The notes under the pieces: model-generated
Databases searched by the model: none
What the model was told of the DNA's origin: nothing
Seen by the model: the letters and a program-made list of their open reading frames with translations, nothing else
Assembly: GCF_042879035.1 (NCBI RefSeq)
Contig: NZ_JBIAOU010000020.1
Span: forward strand, 1 to 64,000
Length of the DNA stretch: 64,000 bases
Direction: 5' to 3'
Source: Rhodococcus_G sp042879035
GTDB taxonomy: Bacteria; Actinomycetota; Actinomycetes; Mycobacteriales; Mycobacteriaceae
Program-made: the position numbers and the translations under genes
In this document: positions 42,310-50,702 of the stretch, piece after piece
Layout: each line of letters begins with the position of its first letter
How positions within the stretch are numbered: position 1 is the first letter of the stretch

Positions 42310-43245
42310 CTACGGGCGGAGCAGGACGTCGAGGCCGCGCTGGAAGTCCGCAATCCGCCGGCTGAGGGCGGTGTGACCACCGTTCACGAGCTCGGAGACC
42401 CGGACGATCCCGGCCGTGTCGGCGACCTGGTTGAGGTTGCGCGACGTCCAGTACCAGACCGCGGAGGTGAAGGCGTTCTCCGGCAACGAGAGCCACTCGG
42501 GGTGGGCGACGAAGTCGATGCCGGTGTACTGGCTGACCTTCTCGTAGTTGTGCCGGCCGGTGACCTGGATGGCACCGCGACCCTTGTACCGCACACCGTC
42601 GCCCGGCTGGGTGTTGCCGAGGTCGGCACGACCCTCGTAGGCGCGACCCGAGGCGTACTCCTCGAAGGTGCGGAAGGAATCGGACTCGACAGCGAGCTGC
42701 GCGAGGAAGGCCGCCTTGCGGACCGGGTTGTCAATGCCGCCGCGGATCATCGCGTCGTTGAGCGGGACGATGTACTGGGCGATCTTCTCGGGGGAGATGC
42801 CGGGGACGATCCGCGCCAGGTCCTCGGGGGTGACCGCGGGCGGCGGCGGGGGCGGCGGCGCGGGCGCCGGGGCGGGCTCGACGACCGGCGCCGGGGCGGG
42901 CGCGGTAGGTTTGCCGGCGGTTTCGGCCGTCACGGCCTCGGCGATGTCGGACACGAACCCCGCCACGGAGGCCGGCGTGGCCTTGTCGGCGCCGGAGTCG
43001 TCCGGGTTCGCATCGGCCTGCTCGGCGGATCCCCCGTCAACCTCGGGCAGCGCAGGGAACTCGAGCGCGCCGAACAGGTCGTCAGGGCCGAGGAAGCGAG
43101 CGGGTGCGGCGCCGACGCTCGCGACGGCGGACGTCTCGGCACCGGCGACGGCGGAGCCACCGAAGCCGACAAGGGCGGCGCCGGCGGTGATCAGTGCGGC
43201 AGCGGCGATCGCCGCGCGCACATGGCGCGGATGGGAAACGTACAC
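42310..43245 (-). CDS. Secreted GH19-like (chitinase/lysozyme-type) hydrolase
   Basis: A 311-residue protein. A signal peptide (VRAAIAAAALITAGAALVGF..AVAGA) is followed by a disordered region with a Pro/Ala-rich linker (about 105-130), then a GH19-like domain (about 135-300) with KAAFLAQLAVESDSF carrying the likely catalytic Glu, and YKGRGAIQVTGRHNY, typical of GH19 chitinases and phage-type endolysins. It probably cleaves peptidoglycan or chitin outside the cell. I chose the GTG giving VYVSHPRHVRAA, with GGAG about 9 nt upstream. Confidence 0.85.
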   Translation of the reverse strand: MYVSHPRHVRAAIAAAALITAGAALVGFGGSAVAGAETSAVASVGAAPARFLGPDDLFGALEFPALPEVDGGSAEQADANPDDSGADKATPASVAGFVSDIAEAVTAETAGKPTAPAPAPVVEPAPAPAPPPPPPPAVTPEDLARIVPGISPEKIAQYIVPLNDAMIRGGIDNPVRKAAFLAQLAVESDSFRTFEEYASGRAYEGRADLGNTQPGDGVRYKGRGAIQVTGRHNYEKVSQYTGIDFVAHPEWLSLPENAFTSAVWYWTSRNLNQVADTAGIVRVSELVNGGHTALSRRIADFQRGLDVLLRP

Positions 43246-43828
43246 GGGTTGTGCTCCAACTTTCGGCCGAGAGGCACATCGGCCTGGCGAACGGTGCCGC
43301 GGCGCTGTCGGCGAACGTTCGTGTCCACCGGAGGTCACCGTCACGCAGCAAGAAGGTCACAACCAGGTAACGTTGCAGCTAGCCGGGTTTTCAACCAAAG
43401 GTGATCAGCGCCACAAGCGCTTGAAAACGAGGGCCACCGCACGCTAACCACAAGAGTGGCGCTCGCCTCCGCTTCTCCACGACGGGGTTTCGAACCCCTC
43501 ACCGCCTGGACTTCGAGCCGCACCGGCCCGCCGCGTGCGAATCCGGCGAATCCACTACACAACAATACTTTTCGAGAATCACACGACTGAAATGGCGCAG
43601 CCGCTCAGGTCAGCGGCCGAGCGCGTTCGTACGGCGTCCGAAATCGGACGCCGAACACGACGAAGCCCGGCCCCCGCGGCGTCGCGGAGACCGGGCCAGG
43701 TGGTCGGTTTGTGTCCTACACAACAGTGGTCGGTGCTTGCGCTGCAGACTTCCGTACGCCATACAGCGGCGCCTCGTTGGGGCTTTCGTGACTTCTCCGA
43801 GACCGGAAAGTCACGGAAGGCGCAACGG
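43246..43828. other. Long intergenic region with hairpins
   Basis: 583 bp without a supported gene, between the GH19 start and the aldo/keto reductase end. It holds the GH19 promoter, a tRNA T-arm-like GGGGTTTCGAACCCC (43483-43497) without the rest of a tRNA, and three hairpins: 43633-43652 (8-bp GGCGTCCG/CGGACGCC), 43665-43696 (14-bp with two mismatches) and 43784-43818. Confidence 0.55.
43784..43818 (-). terminator. Hairpin after the aldo/keto reductase gene
   Basis: A stem of about 15 bp (TTTCGTGACTT pairing with AAGTCACGGAA, one bulge, then TCCG/CGGA) begins 10 bp beyond the stop codon. A second hairpin at 43665-43696 lies further on and may back it up. Confidence 0.65.
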
Positions 43829-44824
43829 TCACTCGCGGCCGAGCGACACCCAGTTCGGGTTCGCCGACCGCGCGCCGACGGTGATCGCGGCGAGCTCGTC
43901 GAGCCGGGCGATCCGCTCCGACGACAGGTCCAGTTCCACGGCCGCGGCGTTCTCCGTGACCCGGTCCGCAAAACGAGTGCCCGGGATCGGCACCACGGGC
44001 AGCGCGTACTCGCGACCCTTGGCGTAGAGCCACGCCAGCACGACCTGCGCCGGCGTCGCCTCCGTCTCGCGTGCGACGTCCTCGACCACGCCGAGCACCT
44101 TCGCGTTGCCGGCCAGAGCGTCGCCGGCGAACCGGGGGAACCGGCGGCGCAGATCGAACTCGCCGACGGCGCTCGGGTCGTACCTGCCGGTGAGATAGCC
44201 GCGTCCGACGGGCGAGTAGGGCACGAAACCGACGCCCAGCTCCGCCGCCGCCGGGACGACGTGACGCTCGACGTCGCGGCTCCACACACTCCACTCGCTC
44301 TGGATCGCGGCGATCGGATGAACCGCGTGCGCGCGGCGCAGCTCGTCACCGGTCGCCTCGGACAGACCGATGTGCCGCACCTTGCCCGCGGCGACGAGAT
44401 CGGCGATCGCACCGACCGTCTCCTCGATCGGAACATCGGGATCCACGCGGTGCAGGTAGTAGAGGTCGACGCTGTCGACGCCGAGTCGGCTCAGCGACGC
44501 GTCCAGATACCCCGCTACGTTCTCCGGCCGCCCGTCGATCCCCCGCTGCCCCGCGGCGACATTGCCGACCAGACCGAACTTCGTGGCCAGCTGGACCTCG
44601 TCGCGCCGGGTGCGGAGCACCTCGCCGACGGCCTTCTCACTGGCTCCCTCGCCGTACACGTTGGCGGTGTCGATGAACGTGACGCCGATGTCGATCGAGT
44701 GGTGCAACGTGGCGAGGGCCTCGGCCGGATCGACCGGTCCGTAGACCGGAACGACCGACATGGCGCCGTAGCCCTGGACGCTGACATCGAGGCCGTCGCC
44801 GAGTGTGGTGGTACGAACAGTCAT
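43829..44824 (-). CDS. Aldo/keto reductase
   Basis: A 331-residue NADPH-dependent (beta/alpha)8-barrel reductase. The catalytic tetrad is visible as Asp and Tyr in FIDTANVYGEG, Lys in LATKFG and His in LYYLHRVDPDVP. Family phrases PYSPVGRGYLTG and VVPIPGTRFADRVTEN are typical of the YajO/AKR13-like group acting on aldehydes and ketones. The ATG gives MTVRTTTLGDG; a longer reading adds 12 residues without homology. Natural substrate unknown. It is a single-gene unit next to fadA2 but separated from it by a strong terminator. Confidence 0.92.
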   Translation of the reverse strand: MTVRTTTLGDGLDVSVQGYGAMSVVPVYGPVDPAEALATLHHSIDIGVTFIDTANVYGEGASEKAVGEVLRTRRDEVQLATKFGLVGNVAAGQRGIDGRPENVAGYLDASLSRLGVDSVDLYYLHRVDPDVPIEETVGAIADLVAAGKVRHIGLSEATGDELRRAHAVHPIAAIQSEWSVWSRDVERHVVPAAAELGVGFVPYSPVGRGYLTGRYDPSAVGEFDLRRRFPRFAGDALAGNAKVLGVVEDVARETEATPAQVVLAWLYAKGREYALPVVPIPGTRFADRVTENAAAVELDLSSERIARLDELAAITVGARSANPNWVSLGRE

Positions 44825-44854
44825 GGTTCGCATCCTGGCCCACGAGACAGCGAG

Positions 44855-44893
44855 GCGCACGGTCTGGGATCACCGTGATCCCAGACCGTGCGC
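44855..44893 (-). terminator. Strong hairpin terminator after fadA2
   Basis: Perfect 19-bp arms (GCGCACGGTCTGGGATCAC and complement) around a single base begin 14 bp after the fadA2 stop. The near-perfect symmetry would also stop transcripts from the other direction. Confidence 0.85.
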
Positions 44894-44907
44894 TTCCTCG
44901 CCGAGTG

Positions 44908-46224
44908 TCAGCGCTCGATGATCGCCGTGACGCCCTGCCCGCCGGCGGCGCAGATCGAGACGAGACCGCGACCGGACCCCTTCTCCGCCAACATCTTCGC
45001 CAGCGACGCGACGATGCGACCCCCGGTAGCGGCGAACGGGTGACCGGCCGCGAGCGACGAGCCGTTGACGTTGAGCTTGCTGCGGTCGATCTTTCCGAGC
45101 GCCCCGTCCAGGCCGAGCCGCTCCCTGCAGTACTCCTCGGACTCCCACGCCTGCAGGGTCGCGAGCACCACCGACGCGAACGCCTCGTGGATCTCGTAGA
45201 AGTCGAAGTCCTGCAGGGTCAGCCCGTTGCGGGCGAGCAGACGCGGCACCGCGTAGGTCGGCGCCATGAGCAGTCCGTCCGGTCCGTGCACGTAGTCGAC
45301 GGCCGCGGTCTCGGAATCCACCAGGTGCGCGAGCACCGGCAGGCTCCGCTCGGCGGCCCACTCGTCGGTGGACAACAGTGCCGCGGACGCGCCGTCGGTG
45401 AGCGGGGTCGAATTGCCCGCCGTCATCGTCGCGTCACCGAGCTTGGTGCCGAACACCGGCTTCAACGTCGCCAGCTTCTCCACCGTCGAGCCGGGCCGCA
45501 AGTTGTCGTCCCGGGTGAGGCCGAGGAACGGGGTGACCAGGTCGTCGAAGAAGCCGCGGTCGTACGCGGCGGCCATGTTCCGGTGACTTGCGGCCGCGAG
45601 CTCGTCCTGGTCCTCGCGCCGGACACCGAACTCCTTGGCGGTGATCGCGGCGTGCTCTCCCATGGACAGGCCGGTGCGCGGCTCGCCGTTGCGGGGGATC
45701 TCGATACCGAGCATCGACGGCCGGACATGGCCGAGCAGCTTGACGCGGTCGGCGGTGGACCTGGCGCGGTTCACCGACAGCAGGAACTCGCGCAGCTCGT
45801 TGTTCACGCCGATCGGGGCGTCCGAGGTGGTGTCGACACCGCCGCCGATGCCGGCGTCGATGCGTCCGGCCGCGATCGCGTCGCCGACGGCGACGATCGA
45901 CTGGAGACCGGTCCCGCAGGCCTGCTGCAGGTCGTAGGCCGGGGTGTACGCGCTCAGCGAGCTGCCGAGCACCGACTCCCGGATCAGATTGAAGTCGCGG
46001 CTGTGCTTGAGGACCGCGCCGCCGACGACCATGCCGAGCCGCTCACCCTGCAGGTTGAACCGGCTCACGAGGCCGTCCAGCGTCGCGGTGAACATGTCCT
46101 GGTTGGACGCCCGCGCGTACGCCTTGTCCGAACGCGCGAAGGGAATACGGTTGCCGCCGACGATGGCGACGGGACGCGGCTGACGTCCGGACGGCTTCTC
46201 GGTGGTGCGCGCTGTGGTGGTCAC
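44908..46224 (-). CDS. fadA2: Acetyl-CoA C-acyltransferase (thiolase) FadA2
   Basis: A 438-residue thiolase with the nucleophile Cys in LQQACGTG, His in YEIHEAFA, the Asn/Gly-rich segment NVNGSSLAAGHPFAATGGR and the second Cys in SICAAGGQG. It splits 3-ketoacyl-CoA to acetyl-CoA and a shortened acyl-CoA, the last step of beta-oxidation, matching Rv0243. The GTG start has TTGGAG about 5 nt upstream. It diverges from fabG4-htdX, sharing an operator palindrome whose halves each contain a -10 box. Confidence 0.94.
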   Translation of the reverse strand: MTTTARTTEKPSGRQPRPVAIVGGNRIPFARSDKAYARASNQDMFTATLDGLVSRFNLQGERLGMVVGGAVLKHSRDFNLIRESVLGSSLSAYTPAYDLQQACGTGLQSIVAVGDAIAAGRIDAGIGGGVDTTSDAPIGVNNELREFLLSVNRARSTADRVKLLGHVRPSMLGIEIPRNGEPRTGLSMGEHAAITAKEFGVRREDQDELAAASHRNMAAAYDRGFFDDLVTPFLGLTRDDNLRPGSTVEKLATLKPVFGTKLGDATMTAGNSTPLTDGASAALLSTDEWAAERSLPVLAHLVDSETAAVDYVHGPDGLLMAPTYAVPRLLARNGLTLQDFDFYEIHEAFASVVLATLQAWESEEYCRERLGLDGALGKIDRSKLNVNGSSLAAGHPFAATGGRIVASLAKMLAEKGSGRGLVSICAAGGQGVTAIIER

Positions 46225-46260
46225 GGTGTCTCCAAGTCGACGGGTTCTGCCTCGACACCA

Positions 46261-46280
46261 AACTTACTTCAGAGTAAGTT
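46261..46280. promoter_or_regulatory. Shared operator and divergent -10 boxes between fadA2 and fabG4
   Basis: AACTTACTTCAGAGTAAGTT is a 20-bp palindrome (8-bp arms, 4-bp spacer). Each outer hexamer reads TAAGTT outward (46275-46280 for fabG4, 46266-46261 for fadA2), fitting TANNNT. The core CTTACTNNAGAGTAAG recurs at 49323-49338 in front of the TetR gene, so one bound repressor would shut both promoters. Confidence 0.75.
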
Positions 46281-46338
46281 AAATGTCGACACCGCGCCCG
46301 GACCCGGGTGCAGACGACGCCGACGAAGAAGGTGGACC

Positions 46339-47685
46339 GTGGCAGCCAGCAAGGGCGCTCCCGACCTCTACTCCCAGTTCCTCTCCTCAGCACCGGGCGC
46401 ATTCATCGCCAAGCAGACCGGCCTCCCGCAGCCGGAACACCTCCGTCGCTACCAGGCCGGCGAACCGCCACTGGCCGGGCCGATCCTGATCGGCGGGCAG
46501 GGCCGCCTCGTCGAGCCGCTGCGCGACCTGCTCTCCGACTACCCCGCAGCACTCCCCCACGACGACCGCTACGGCGCACTCGTCTTCGACGCCACCGGCA
46601 TCACCGAGGTCACCGACCTCGTCGAGCTGTTCACCTTCTTCCAGCCGGTGATCCGCAACCTCGCACCCTCCGCCCGCGTCGTCGTCCTCGGCACCACGCC
46701 CGAGGAGACGAGCAACGTCGACGAACACATCGCCCAGCGCGGCCTCGAGGGCTTCACCCGCAGCGTCGGCAAGGAGGTCAAGCGCGGCGCCACCGCCCAG
46801 CTGGTCTACGTCTCGCCGTCCGCGTCGACCGGGCTCTCCGGAGTCGAATCCACCCTCCGGTTCCTGCTGTCCGCCAAGTCCGCGTTCGTCTCCGGGCAGG
46901 TGATCCGGGTCGGCGGCGCCGACGCCACCGCACCCGCGTCGTGGGACAAGCCCCTCGACGGCAAGGTCGCCGTCGTGACCGGCGCCGCCCGCGGCATCGG
47001 CGCGACCATCGCCGAGGTCCTCTCCCGCGACGGTGCACACGTCGTGTGCGCGGACATCCCGGCCGCCGGCGAGGCGCTGTCGCAGACCGCCAACACGGTC
47101 GGCGGCACCTCCCTCGCCCTCGACGTCACCGCCGAGGACGCCGGCGACAAGCTCGCCGCGCACCTGCTCGAGCGGCACGGTGGAGCGGACATCATCGTCC
47201 ACAACGCCGGCATCACCCGCGACAAGACCCTCGCCAACATGGACGAGGACCGCTGGAACATGGTCATCGCCGTGAATCTCCTTGCCCCGCAGAAGATCAC
47301 CGACGCCCTACTGGAGAAGGGCGCACTGAAGGCCGGCGGACGCGTCATCGACGTGTCCTCGATCGCCGGCATCGCGGGCAACCGCGGCCAAACCAATTAC
47401 GGCACCTCGAAAGCCGGCGTCATCGGTCTCGTCCAGGCCACCGCGCCCGTACTGGCCGAGAAGGACATCACCATCAACGCCGTCGCCCCCGGCTTCATCG
47501 AGACCGCGATGACCGCGGCCATCCCGTTCGCCACCCGCGAGGCCGGACGCCGGATGTCGTCACTGCTGCAGGGCGGTCAGACCGTCGACGTCGCCGAAAC
47601 CGTCTCGTACTTCGCCAATCCCGCATCGAACGCGGTGACCGGTCAGATCGTGCGGGTCTGCGGCCAGTCGCTGATCGGCGCATGA
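46339..47685 (+). CDS. fabG4: 3-oxoacyl-ACP/CoA reductase FabG4 (high-molecular-weight SDR)
   Basis: A 448-residue two-domain reductase like Rv0242c (454 residues). The N-terminal half (to about 210) is a non-catalytic flavodoxin-like Rossmann domain; the C-terminal half is a classical SDR with cofactor motif VVTGAARGIGA, NAG (IVHNAGITRD) and the Ser-Tyr-Lys set in VSSIAGIAGNRGQTNYGTSKAG. It reduces 3-ketoacyl groups, preferring NADH in the mycobacterial enzyme. The GTG start matches the family N-terminus (VAASKGAPDLYSQ versus MAPKRSSDLFSQ). Its stop overlaps the htdX ATG, so the two are coupled. Confidence 0.94.
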   Translation: MAASKGAPDLYSQFLSSAPGAFIAKQTGLPQPEHLRRYQAGEPPLAGPILIGGQGRLVEPLRDLLSDYPAALPHDDRYGALVFDATGITEVTDLVELFTFFQPVIRNLAPSARVVVLGTTPEETSNVDEHIAQRGLEGFTRSVGKEVKRGATAQLVYVSPSASTGLSGVESTLRFLLSAKSAFVSGQVIRVGGADATAPASWDKPLDGKVAVVTGAARGIGATIAEVLSRDGAHVVCADIPAAGEALSQTANTVGGTSLALDVTAEDAGDKLAAHLLERHGGADIIVHNAGITRDKTLANMDEDRWNMVIAVNLLAPQKITDALLEKGALKAGGRVIDVSSIAGIAGNRGQTNYGTSKAGVIGLVQATAPVLAEKDITINAVAPGFIETAMTAAIPFATREAGRRMSSLLQGGQTVDVAETVSYFANPASNAVTGQIVRVCGQSLIGA

Positions 47686-48551
47686 TGTCCGGCCGGATCG
47701 TCCAACTCGACGGGCCACCGAGCACGCTGAGCATCTACGCCCGCGCGGCCCTCGGGGCGCTGCCGGTTGTCGGCAAGTCCGGCATCGGCACGAGCCTGCC
47801 CGACGAGACACTGACCCTGCGCGGACTGAAGGTCGACACCGACAACCTCGCCGCCTATGCGCGGGTCTGCGGCCTGCGGTTCGGCGACGCTCTGCCGGTG
47901 ACGTACCCGTTCACCCTCGCGTTCGGGACCGTGATGCAGCTGATGGTCTCGTCCGAGTTCCCTTTCCCCGCAATCGGTTCCGTGCACATCGAGAACGTCG
48001 TCGAACAGCGACGCCCGGTGTCGGTGTCCGAACCGCTGGACCTCGCGGTGCACGCGGAGAACCTGCGCCCGCACCCGAAGGGCACCCAGGTGGACCTGGT
48101 CACCGAGATCAACGTCGGACGCGAACTCGCGTGGCGGCAGGTGAGCACCTTCCTCAAGATGCACGCGACCGACGCCCCGAAGGAGCCGCGCACCGAGCAC
48201 GCCGACGAGGTCCCGCCGCTCCCGATGCGCACCCTGCGCGTCGACCAGAAGACCATCGGCCGCTACGCCGCGGTGTCCGGGGACCGCAACCCGATCCACG
48301 TCTCGTCACTGGGCGCCAAGGTATTCGGGTTCCCCCGGACCATCGCCCACGGCATGTGGAGCGCCGCCGCGATCCTCGGCGCGGTCGAGGGCCGGATCCC
48401 CGACGCCGTCACCTACCGGGTGAAATTCGGCAAGCCCGTGGTCCTGCCCGCGACCGTCAACGTCTACGCCGACGAACGCGACGGCGGCTGGGATCTCGCA
48501 CTGCGACACCCGAAGAAGGGCTATCCGCACCTGACCGCGACCCTGCGCTGA
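47682..48551 (+). CDS. htdX: MaoC-like (R)-3-hydroxyacyl dehydratase HtdX
   Basis: A 289-residue double-hotdog protein like Rv0241c. The hydratase-2 motif is in the C-terminal half: YAAVSGDRNPIH, with Asp and His catalytic, then AHGMWSAAA. It interconverts (R)-3-hydroxyacyl and trans-2-enoyl thioesters, the step next to FabG4. Two consecutive ATG codons start it; the first overlaps the fabG4 stop as ATGA. The operon ends at the large palindrome shared with the convergent TetR gene. Confidence 0.93.
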   Translation: MMSGRIVQLDGPPSTLSIYARAALGALPVVGKSGIGTSLPDETLTLRGLKVDTDNLAAYARVCGLRFGDALPVTYPFTLAFGTVMQLMVSSEFPFPAIGSVHIENVVEQRRPVSVSEPLDLAVHAENLRPHPKGTQVDLVTEINVGRELAWRQVSTFLKMHATDAPKEPRTEHADEVPPLPMRTLRVDQKTIGRYAAVSGDRNPIHVSSLGAKVFGFPRTIAHGMWSAAAILGAVEGRIPDAVTYRVKFGKPVVLPATVNVYADERDGGWDLALRHPKKGYPHLTATLR

Positions 48552-48609
48552 CGGCGACAGCCCATCCACCCCGGCTCCCCTCCCCGGATGGCGACGCGCA
48601 CTCCCCCGA

Positions 48610-48662
48610 CGGCTGAAGGTCACCTTCGTGCGGTCTGACCGCACGAAGGTGACCTTCAGCCG
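48610..48662. repeat. 53-bp perfect palindromic element, likely bidirectional terminator
   Basis: 26-bp arms (CGGCTGAAGGTCACCTTCG..GGTC and exact complement) around a single T, between the convergent htdX and TetR stops. Its 51-bp core differs from the VanW copy only at compensated arm positions (GTCAC versus GCGCC), so symmetry is kept although sequence changes. Confidence 0.9.
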
Positions 48663-48679
48663 ATGGGAGGTGGGGGGCG

Positions 48680-49273
48680 TTACTTCTTCTTGCCGGCCAG
48701 GCCGCGCCAGGCGAGGTTCTCGAGCAGGTCGGCGGCCTTCTCGACCTCGATCTCACCGCCGACGACGCGGTCCGCGACGGCTTCGCCCGCGCCGACCAGT
48801 GCCACGGCCATGATCCCGAAGTCGGTACCCGGTTCGGGCTCCTTCGTGCTGGACTCGAGCAGCTTCGCGGTCAGCTCGATGAGCCGGTCCCGGCTGGTCT
48901 GGACCTGACTCGCGAACGCCTGCTGCCCCATCGACTGGCGGTACAGCACCATCCACGACGCCCGGTGGCTGTCGACGAAGCCGAGGAATCCGACGAGCGC
49001 CGCCCGCAGCTGCTCGCGGGGCGTCAGGTTCGGGTCGGCAGCCGGGGTGATCGCCTCGACGAAGCGCTGCCCCTCCCGGGCGATGCTCGCGGCGAACAGT
49101 TCGTCCTTCGAGCCGTAGTACAGGTACAGCATCGGCTTGGAGATCGCGGCGGCCGCCGCGATCGCGTCCATCGAGGTGTCGTGGAAGCCCTTGGTCGAGA
49201 ACACCTCGACCGCCGCGTCGAGCATCTGCTGTTCCCGCACCGCGCGCGGGAGTCGTTTGGTTCCGCCGGCCAT
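48680..49273 (-). CDS. TetR-family regulator of the fadA2/fabG4-htdX module
   Basis: A 197-residue TetR protein, in the place of Rv0238. The HTH is MLDAAVEVFSTKGFHDTSMD..ISKPMLYLYYGSKDELF; the C-terminal half is the ligand domain; the end is Lys-rich. The ATG has TGGAGG upstream. The palindrome in its own promoter has the same core as the one between fadA2 and fabG4, which strongly suggests autorepression and control of that fatty-acid module, with an acyl-CoA as a plausible ligand. Confidence 0.9.
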   Translation of the reverse strand: MAGGTKRLPRAVREQQMLDAAVEVFSTKGFHDTSMDAIAAAAAISKPMLYLYYGSKDELFAASIAREGQRFVEAITPAADPNLTPREQLRAALVGFLGFVDSHRASWMVLYRQSMGQQAFASQVQTSRDRLIELTAKLLESSTKEPEPGTDFGIMAVALVGAGEAVADRVVGGEIEVEKAADLLENLAWRGLAGKKK

Positions 49274-49311
49274 CGTTCCTCCAGAGTCCGCGGCCCGGCT
49301 CGGCCGGGTCC

Positions 49312-49339
49312 ACGGTAGTGATCTTACTCTAGAGTAAGA
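49312..49339 (-). promoter_or_regulatory. Promoter and operator of the TetR regulator
   Basis: TCTTACTCTAGAGTAAGA (49322-49339) is a perfect 18-bp palindrome. It sits directly upstream of TACCGT (49317-49312), a TANNNT -10 box, leaving a leader of about 32 nt with the ribosome site. The core matches the fadA2/fabG4 operator. Confidence 0.72.
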
Positions 49340-49410
49340 ATGGGTGTGGGTCGGCTCTCATTCTGCCCGAGCCGCCGAACCCGCCACGATCCGCCCCACC
49401 GCGCGGCCGA

Positions 49411-50610
49411 TCAGCAGGTCACCATCCCCTTCGCCTGCGCGACCCGCAGCACCGACGCGTCCACCCGGGCCTGCGGCAACCGGCCCGCCGCCACCTCCCC
49501 CTCGAGATGATCCAGCACCGCGGGCACCTCGTCCGTGGTCAGCCACAGCGCCACGTCCGCGCCCGCCGTCAGCGCGGCACCGACGGCCTGCGGGACGCTC
49601 AGCCGGTCCGTGATCGCCTTCATCCCGGACAGGTCGTCCGTGAAGATCGGACCGTCGAACGGCGGTGCGCCGTAGCCGGTTCCCGTGCGCAGCAACGACA
49701 TCGCTGCCGGACTGATGCTCGCGGGCACACCCGGTGCGGTCAGCCCCGGCACATCCAGATGCCCCACCATCACACCCGTCCCGGTGGTCACCAGCGTCCG
49801 GTACGGCACCAGATCGCGGGTCTGCAACTCGTCCAGCGGCGGCGTCGTGACCGCGCCGGTGTGCGAATCCCCGGACGCCGACCCGTGACCCGGGAAGTGT
49901 TTGATCACCGGCAGGACCCCGGCGTCGCGCATCCCGCGCGCGTACTCGCCGGCGTACTGCGTCACCACGTCCGGGTCGTCGGAGAACGAGCGGTCCCCGA
50001 TCACCGTGTCCGCCGGCTGGTCGCTGACGTCCACCACCGGCGCGAAGTTCACCGTGATCCCGAGGTCGCGCAGGCCGCGACCCCGCTCGAGCGCCATCCG
50101 ATAGGTCTGCTCCGGCGTCATCGTCTGCGCGACCGTCCGCGGCGCCGGGTCCGCGCCCAGCAGGTCCGAGACCCGCGACACGCGGCCGCCCTCCTCGTCG
50201 ATGCTCACCATCACCGGCACCGCCGCGACCGCCTGCACCTGCGGCACCTGCCGGTTCGCCAGCATCGACTCGTCCGTCCAGCTGCCGATGAAGATGCCGC
50301 CGACCTGCTCGTCCCGCACCACCGCGACGGCGTCCGCGGTCCCCGTCACGCCGACGTTGAGCAGCTGCGCCAAGCGCTGCCGCGGGCTGAGCCCGGCGAG
50401 GAAGTCCGCACCGCAGGCCGGCGCCGCGGCCGGCTGCACCTCCGAGGTCGGCGGAGTGGTCGCGGCCGCGGTCGTGGCGGTTTCCAGCTCCGAACTCGCG
50501 GTCGCGGCCGGCTCCGAACTCGCGGTCGCGGCCGGCTCGGTGTCGGAGCAACCGGCCACCAGCCCCAGTCCGAACAGCAGGGCCAGAGCACGGGTCGAAC
50601 GGGAGAACAT
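49411..50610 (-). CDS. lpqI: Lipoprotein beta-N-acetylhexosaminidase LpqI (GH3, NagZ-like)
   Basis: A 399-residue lipoprotein with signal LALLFGLGLVAGC (lipobox VAGC), a Thr/Ala/Ser-rich linker and a GH3 N-terminal-type barrel. KHFPGHGSASGDSHTG carries the Asp/His pair typical of NagZ enzymes; the nucleophile Asp would be in IFTDDLSGMKA. It removes N-acetylglucosamine from peptidoglycan fragments and, in mycobacteria, acts in wall recycling (Rv0237). The linker is coded partly by 24-bp tandem repeats. I chose the ATG nearest the signal sequence; a GTG directly before it is also possible. Confidence 0.92.
   Translation of the reverse strand: MFSRSTRALALLFGLGLVAGCSDTEPAATASSEPAATASSELETATTAAATTPPTSEVQPAAAPACGADFLAGLSPRQRLAQLLNVGVTGTADAVAVVRDEQVGGIFIGSWTDESMLANRQVPQVQAVAAVPVMVSIDEEGGRVSRVSDLLGADPAPRTVAQTMTPEQTYRMALERGRGLRDLGITVNFAPVVDVSDQPADTVIGDRSFSDDPDVVTQYAGEYARGMRDAGVLPVIKHFPGHGSASGDSHTGAVTTPPLDELQTRDLVPYRTLVTTGTGVMVGHLDVPGLTAPGVPASISPAAMSLLRTGTGYGAPPFDGPIFTDDLSGMKAITDRLSVPQAVGAALTAGADVALWLTTDEVPAVLDHLEGEVAAGRLPQARVDASVLRVAQAKGMVTC
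50487..50541. repeat. 24-bp tandem repeat in the lpqI linker
   Basis: Two identical units starting GCTCCGAACTCGCGGTCGCG (50487-50510, 50511-50534) plus a partial third encode repeated Ala-Thr-Ala-Ser-Ser-Glu blocks right after the lipidated cysteine. Such a repeat can change the tether length in frame. Confidence 0.8.
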
Positions 50611-50702
50611 CACTCCGCCAGCGTAGGCCACGACACCCACCCGACCCCGCCGCGAACGGGTAGCCTGACAGCAGGATCGCCCCCAGAACCGAGGAGGTCT
50701 CC

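Noticed and set aside
43475..43560. tRNA-like T-arm GGGGTTCGAAACCCC on the minus strand
   Set aside because: The 7-nt loop fits a T-loop, but the fifth stem pair fails, no matching acceptor strand is found upstream and no anticodon arm can be drawn. At most it is a tRNA remnant.
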